NCBI RefSeq assembly: GCF_014306135.1
Contig: NZ_JACRWD010000001.1
Coordinates: forward strand, 620,001 to 684,000
Source: Paraclostridium hominis
GTDB taxonomy: Bacteria > Bacillota > Clostridia > Peptostreptococcales > Peptostreptococcaceae
Direction: 5' to 3'
DNA length: 64,000 nucleotides
Each line of letters opens with the position of its first letter. Positions within the stretch are counted from its first letter, which is position 1. The position numbers and the translations under genes were made by a program. This document shows positions 61,108-64,000 of this stretch, in pieces. The notes beneath the pieces are model-generated. The model was given only the letters and a program-made list of their open reading frames with translations. It was not told the origin of the DNA and searched no databases.

Positions 61108-62499
61108 ATGATTATGAAAGTTTTTTTTGAAAAAATAATAGAAACTATAGATAAAAATAATAAGATAATAATAAAAATTTGTTTAACAATTTTAGGAATT
61201 ATTTTATTAGGAATATTTATAATATTTGGTGCAAATAGCTTTAGTGTAAGTAGCGAAAGCAATAAACTTATAGGGTATATAGAAAATAGAAATTATTCTG
61301 AGGCAATATCTTATTATAATAAAGTTAAAGAAGAGTTTTCTGAAAATAAAATGAATAGATTTAGCAAAAATTTATCGAAAAAAGTCAATAAAATCCTTAT
61401 AAACTATGGGGATAGATATATAAAAGGAGAAATAGGTAAAGATTATTTTATTTCTCTTATAAACATAATAAATGAATTAAATACAGTTTATATAGATGCA
61501 GATAATATAATAGACCAAGCAAAAAGAGTAAATGATTTATATCTACAAGAAAAAATAAATTATAAAACAGCTATTGGATATATACAAGCTGTATCTACAC
61601 TTAAAATATCGAAAAATGAAATTTATGTATATTCAAAAAAAATAGACGTAATAGAAGACTCTAGAAAAGTTTATAACATAGGTGTTGAGTATCAAAATAA
61701 AAAAATGTATAAAGAAGCAATACAAAATTATGATAAAGTTCTATCAGAAGATAAAAAATATTATGATTTAGCTCAAGATAAAAAAGAAGAATGTATTGAA
61801 GATATGTATGATTATTATATAGAAAAAGCAAAAACTGAGAATGAAACTGGCAATTACAAAGAGGCTTTAGAAAACATAGAGTATTTAAAACAATATTATT
61901 TAAATGACGATACTTTAGATGAATTATCAGCTAAATTTGAAAAAGATCTAGAAACATATTCTATGACCAATGATGAAATAACTGCATTGATAGCCAAAAA
62001 AAGTGGTATGGATAAAAATGATATAAGGGCTAATATATTCCAACAAATGATTCATGGACATAAATATTATTATGCAGAAACTTTTTTAGGAAAAGATAAA
62101 ATAGATGAATTTTTAATAGATCCTAGAAGTAAAAATATATATTCGTATTTAGATACAAAAAAATCATACAATAATAATTATGGAGATGGACATTGGAGAG
62201 CTACAAAAGATGGTAATGTGGAATTTACTATAAGCAAAAGTACAGCAGAAAGTTTACTAGAGAAAAAATTAAAAGAACTTGATGAAAGTTATAAGCATGT
62301 AACGATTGAAGATAGAGACAAAGTTTTAAGATATTTATATGATAAAGAAGTTTTAGATAAGTTTATAGGAAAAAATAATGATATTTATTATTATGCTGTT
62401 GTAAATAGGGGATTTTTCAAATCTAAGCAAGTCTATTTAATAAATCCATATACAAAGCAAATATACAAAGTATTAGAAGATAAGATTAGTAAGATTTAA
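61108..62499 (+). CDS. TPR-containing single-helix membrane protein
   Basis: A 463-residue protein: short cytoplasmic N-terminus, one membrane helix (about residues 21-45, KICLTILGIILLGIFIIFGANSF), and a large outside part. Tetratricopeptide-like repeats appear around 50-110 and 205-270 (YNIGVEYQNKKMYKEAIQNYDKVL, AKTENETGNYKEALENIEYL). The C-terminal 150 residues (from about 330) have a different, mixed fold with aromatic YSYLDTKKSY and WRATKDGNVEFTI. No enzyme motif. ATG 61108 has AAGGAAGG upstream. A link to the PP2C gene is only positional. Confidence 0.72.
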   Translation: MIMKVFFEKIIETIDKNNKIIIKICLTILGIILLGIFIIFGANSFSVSSESNKLIGYIENRNYSEAISYYNKVKEEFSENKMNRFSKNLSKKVNKILINYGDRYIKGEIGKDYFISLINIINELNTVYIDADNIIDQAKRVNDLYLQEKINYKTAIGYIQAVSTLKISKNEIYVYSKKIDVIEDSRKVYNIGVEYQNKKMYKEAIQNYDKVLSEDKKYYDLAQDKKEECIEDMYDYYIEKAKTENETGNYKEALENIEYLKQYYLNDDTLDELSAKFEKDLETYSMTNDEITALIAKKSGMDKNDIRANIFQQMIHGHKYYYAETFLGKDKIDEFLIDPRSKNIYSYLDTKKSYNNNYGDGHWRATKDGNVEFTISKSTAESLLEKKLKELDESYKHVTIEDRDKVLRYLYDKEVLDKFIGKNNDIYYYAVVNRGFFKSKQVYLINPYTKQIYKVLEDKISKI

Positions 62500-62500
62500 C

Positions 62501-62530
62501 GAAAGCGTGTGAAAGCACGCTTTTATTTTT
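62501..62530 (+). terminator. Rho-independent terminator
   Basis: AAAGCGTGTGAAAGCACGCTTTTA with T run. Confidence 0.85.
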
Positions 62531-62560
62531 AATATAATTTAAGGAGATATATATAATAAT

Positions 62561-63976
62561 GAAAGCTAGGCAAAGGTAATTAAATATTGTTGGAATTACA
62601 ATTTTACTTATTATGTTGGGGGTTATCACTTTTGCATTTTATAGAAAGCAAAAGTGACAAAATAATGAAAAATGTATATATATAGAATTTAGATATAGGA
62701 AAATTATCTAAATTAGATGCAAAAGATAAACTAAAAAACAAATTTAAAGAAAAAAATATAATTTTAAGTTTTGAAGATAAAACATGGAAGATCGAACCTA
62801 AAAAATTAGACTTTAATTATAAAATAGATAAAACTGTGGAAGATGCTTTTTTATTAAATAAAAAGGCTAATATATTTAAAAACTTACTAGAAACTTTAAA
62901 ATCTATATGTGGTAAGAAAAATGTACTTAGCATTGATGTATATTATGATAAAAATAAATTAACAAAAATATTAAATCAAATATCAAAAGATATAAATAGA
63001 GAATCTAAAGATGCAACTATAGAGATATCAAAAACTTCAAAAGAAATAAAAAGAAATTTATTAAAACATAATTTAAATTGTAAAATTATAACTAATAAAG
63101 AAAATCCTAAGATAACTAAATCTCAACTAGAAAATATAGATACAGTTCTTGGTAGTTATTCAACTAAGTTTGATAAAGGTGTATCGTGAAGAAATCAAAA
63201 TATAAAACTAGCTGCTAATAGAACTAGTTATATTCTTTTAATGCCAGGAGAAACATTCTCGTATAATGAAAATACAAAAAAAGAACTTTAAATAATGGGT
63301 ATAAAAATGCACCTGTTATAGTTCAAGGGGTAGTTCAAGAAGGTGTAGGAAGCGGGGGATGTCAGGTATCTACAACACTATATAATGCTACATTATATGC
63401 AGGATTAGAATATTTAGAACAATACCATCGTCATATTAACCTAAGGGAAGAGATGCAGCTGTAGCAGATGATAGTATAGATTTTGTATTTAAAAATAATT
63501 TAAAATATCTAATTTACACAAAAAATACTGTTTATGGAAATACAATAAAATGTGAGATTTATGGAAGTTTAAAAGATAAAAAATATTGAAATAGTAACTA
63601 ATAAAGATCAAGTTTCAGTTGCTTCTGTAAAAAAAGTCGATGATCCTACTTTAGAAAAAGAAAGAGATGGATATGTAGTATCTACATATAGGATATATAA
63701 AGACAATAATGGAAATTTAGAAAAAAGAGAAAAAGTAACCAAATCCTATTATCCTAAAAAACAAGGTGTAATAGCTATGGGCACAATGGATGCAGTTCAA
63801 TATACAGAAATAAAACTACAACAATTTGTACCAGAAAATAATTCTTCTAGCGATAGTAATACAGAAGTTGTATCTGATCAAACTATTACACAAGATATTT
63901 CAAATGAAGTAAATCAGTCACAAGTACAACAATAGCAATTTAATCAACAGCAATTGCAAATAGAAACTAATCAATA
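62561..63976 (+). pseudogene. VanW/G5-domain protein, degraded
   Basis: A remnant of a membrane-anchored VanW-family protein. Pieces seen in order: N-terminal basic start and helix (NIVGITILLIMLGVITFAF, about 62580-62640), LDIGKLSKLDAKDKLKN and the long middle (62690-63190), VanW core (NQNIKLAANRTSYILLMPGE, GVVQEGVGSGGCQVSTTLY, GRDAAVADDSIDF) and a G5-like end (KVTKSYYPKKQG) with a Gln-rich tail. The frame is broken by stops near 62577, 62655, 62683 and 63187, and frameshifts near 63285, 63430 and 63583. VanW proteins have unknown cell-wall-related function. It reaches nearly to the window edge. Confidence 0.85.
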
Positions 63977-64000
63977 AATAGCATTTTAAAAATCTTACTT

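Noticed and set aside
1..64000. CRISPR array, insertion sequence, prophage, toxin-antitoxin or defence island
   Set aside because: No repeat-spacer pattern, transposase, integrase, phage structural gene or defence motif was seen in either strand.

Overview
This is a low-GC, AT-rich segment of a spore-forming anaerobic Firmicute. A Peptostreptococcaceae-type relative of Clostridioides, Paraclostridium or Romboutsia is the best guess. The main reasons are a CspB/CspA/CspC germination-protease locus whose CspB and CspA parts are joined end to end, a CotE-type peroxiredoxin-chitinase spore-coat protein, a SpoIVB-type protease, T-box and lysine riboswitches, many TTG starts with strong Shine-Dalgarno sequences, and anaerobic enzymes such as a double-cubane-cluster reductase and a sodium-pumping decarboxylase. 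The genus cannot be fixed from the window alone. I see no rRNA, tRNA, CRISPR array, insertion sequence or prophage.

Layout. 1-7.7 kb: 3' part of a class B penicillin-binding protein, a Cof-type HAD phosphatase, a small conserved protein, GAPDH, a CBS-pair protein, an Ig/Fn3-type anchored surface protein, a low-complexity exported protein and an AI-2E-type permease. 7.7-13.5 kb: germination locus cspB-cspA-cspC, a DUF3787 spore-protein gene and a small LysM-like protein. 13.5-26.3 kb: T-box-controlled asnS, a DUF3867 gene, a YhgE/Pip protein, a T-box-controlled YjiH membrane protein, an ABC-F ATPase, a lipid kinase, an AlaX-type editing protein and a Crp/Fnr regulator.

26.6-33.8 kb is a continuous operon for methylmalonyl-CoA metabolism: split B12-dependent mutase, MeaB chaperone, epimerase, and all four subunits of a sodium-pumping methylmalonyl-CoA decarboxylase. 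Together these convert succinyl-CoA to propionyl-CoA and conserve energy as a sodium gradient. 34.6-38.6 kb is an amino-sugar/tagatose operon (SIS isomerase, class II aldolase, PfkB kinase, NAGK-type kinase). 38.9-41.5 kb holds cinA, a HAD phosphatase and a DJ-1 protein.

41.5-44.1 kb is a divergent pair: a PAS-sigma54 activator and an EamA transporter preceded by a near-consensus -24/-12 promoter and three enhancer-like repeats. 44.1-53.9 kb is a mix of housekeeping, envelope and sporulation-type genes (radical SAM, Dph6-like ATPase, SpoIVB-like protease, PHP hydrolase, PdaA-like deacetylase, pyridoxal kinase, Ca/Na exchanger). 54-56 kb carries the double-cubane-cluster reductase and its ATP-driven activator. 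56-57.8 kb is an NhaC-family transporter behind a lysine riboswitch. 57.9-59.7 kb is cotE. 59.8-62.5 kb has a small membrane protein, a PP2C phosphatase and a TPR membrane protein. The end is a heavily degraded VanW/G5 pseudogene.

The most interesting points are a single-frame break between CspB and CspA at a run of ten A residues, where one extra A or a -1 slip would restore one CspBA polyprotein; the complete sigma54 promoter with three phased operator repeats; and T-box and lysine-riboswitch control of two transporters of unassigned substrate. I did not find a clearly new multi-gene system.
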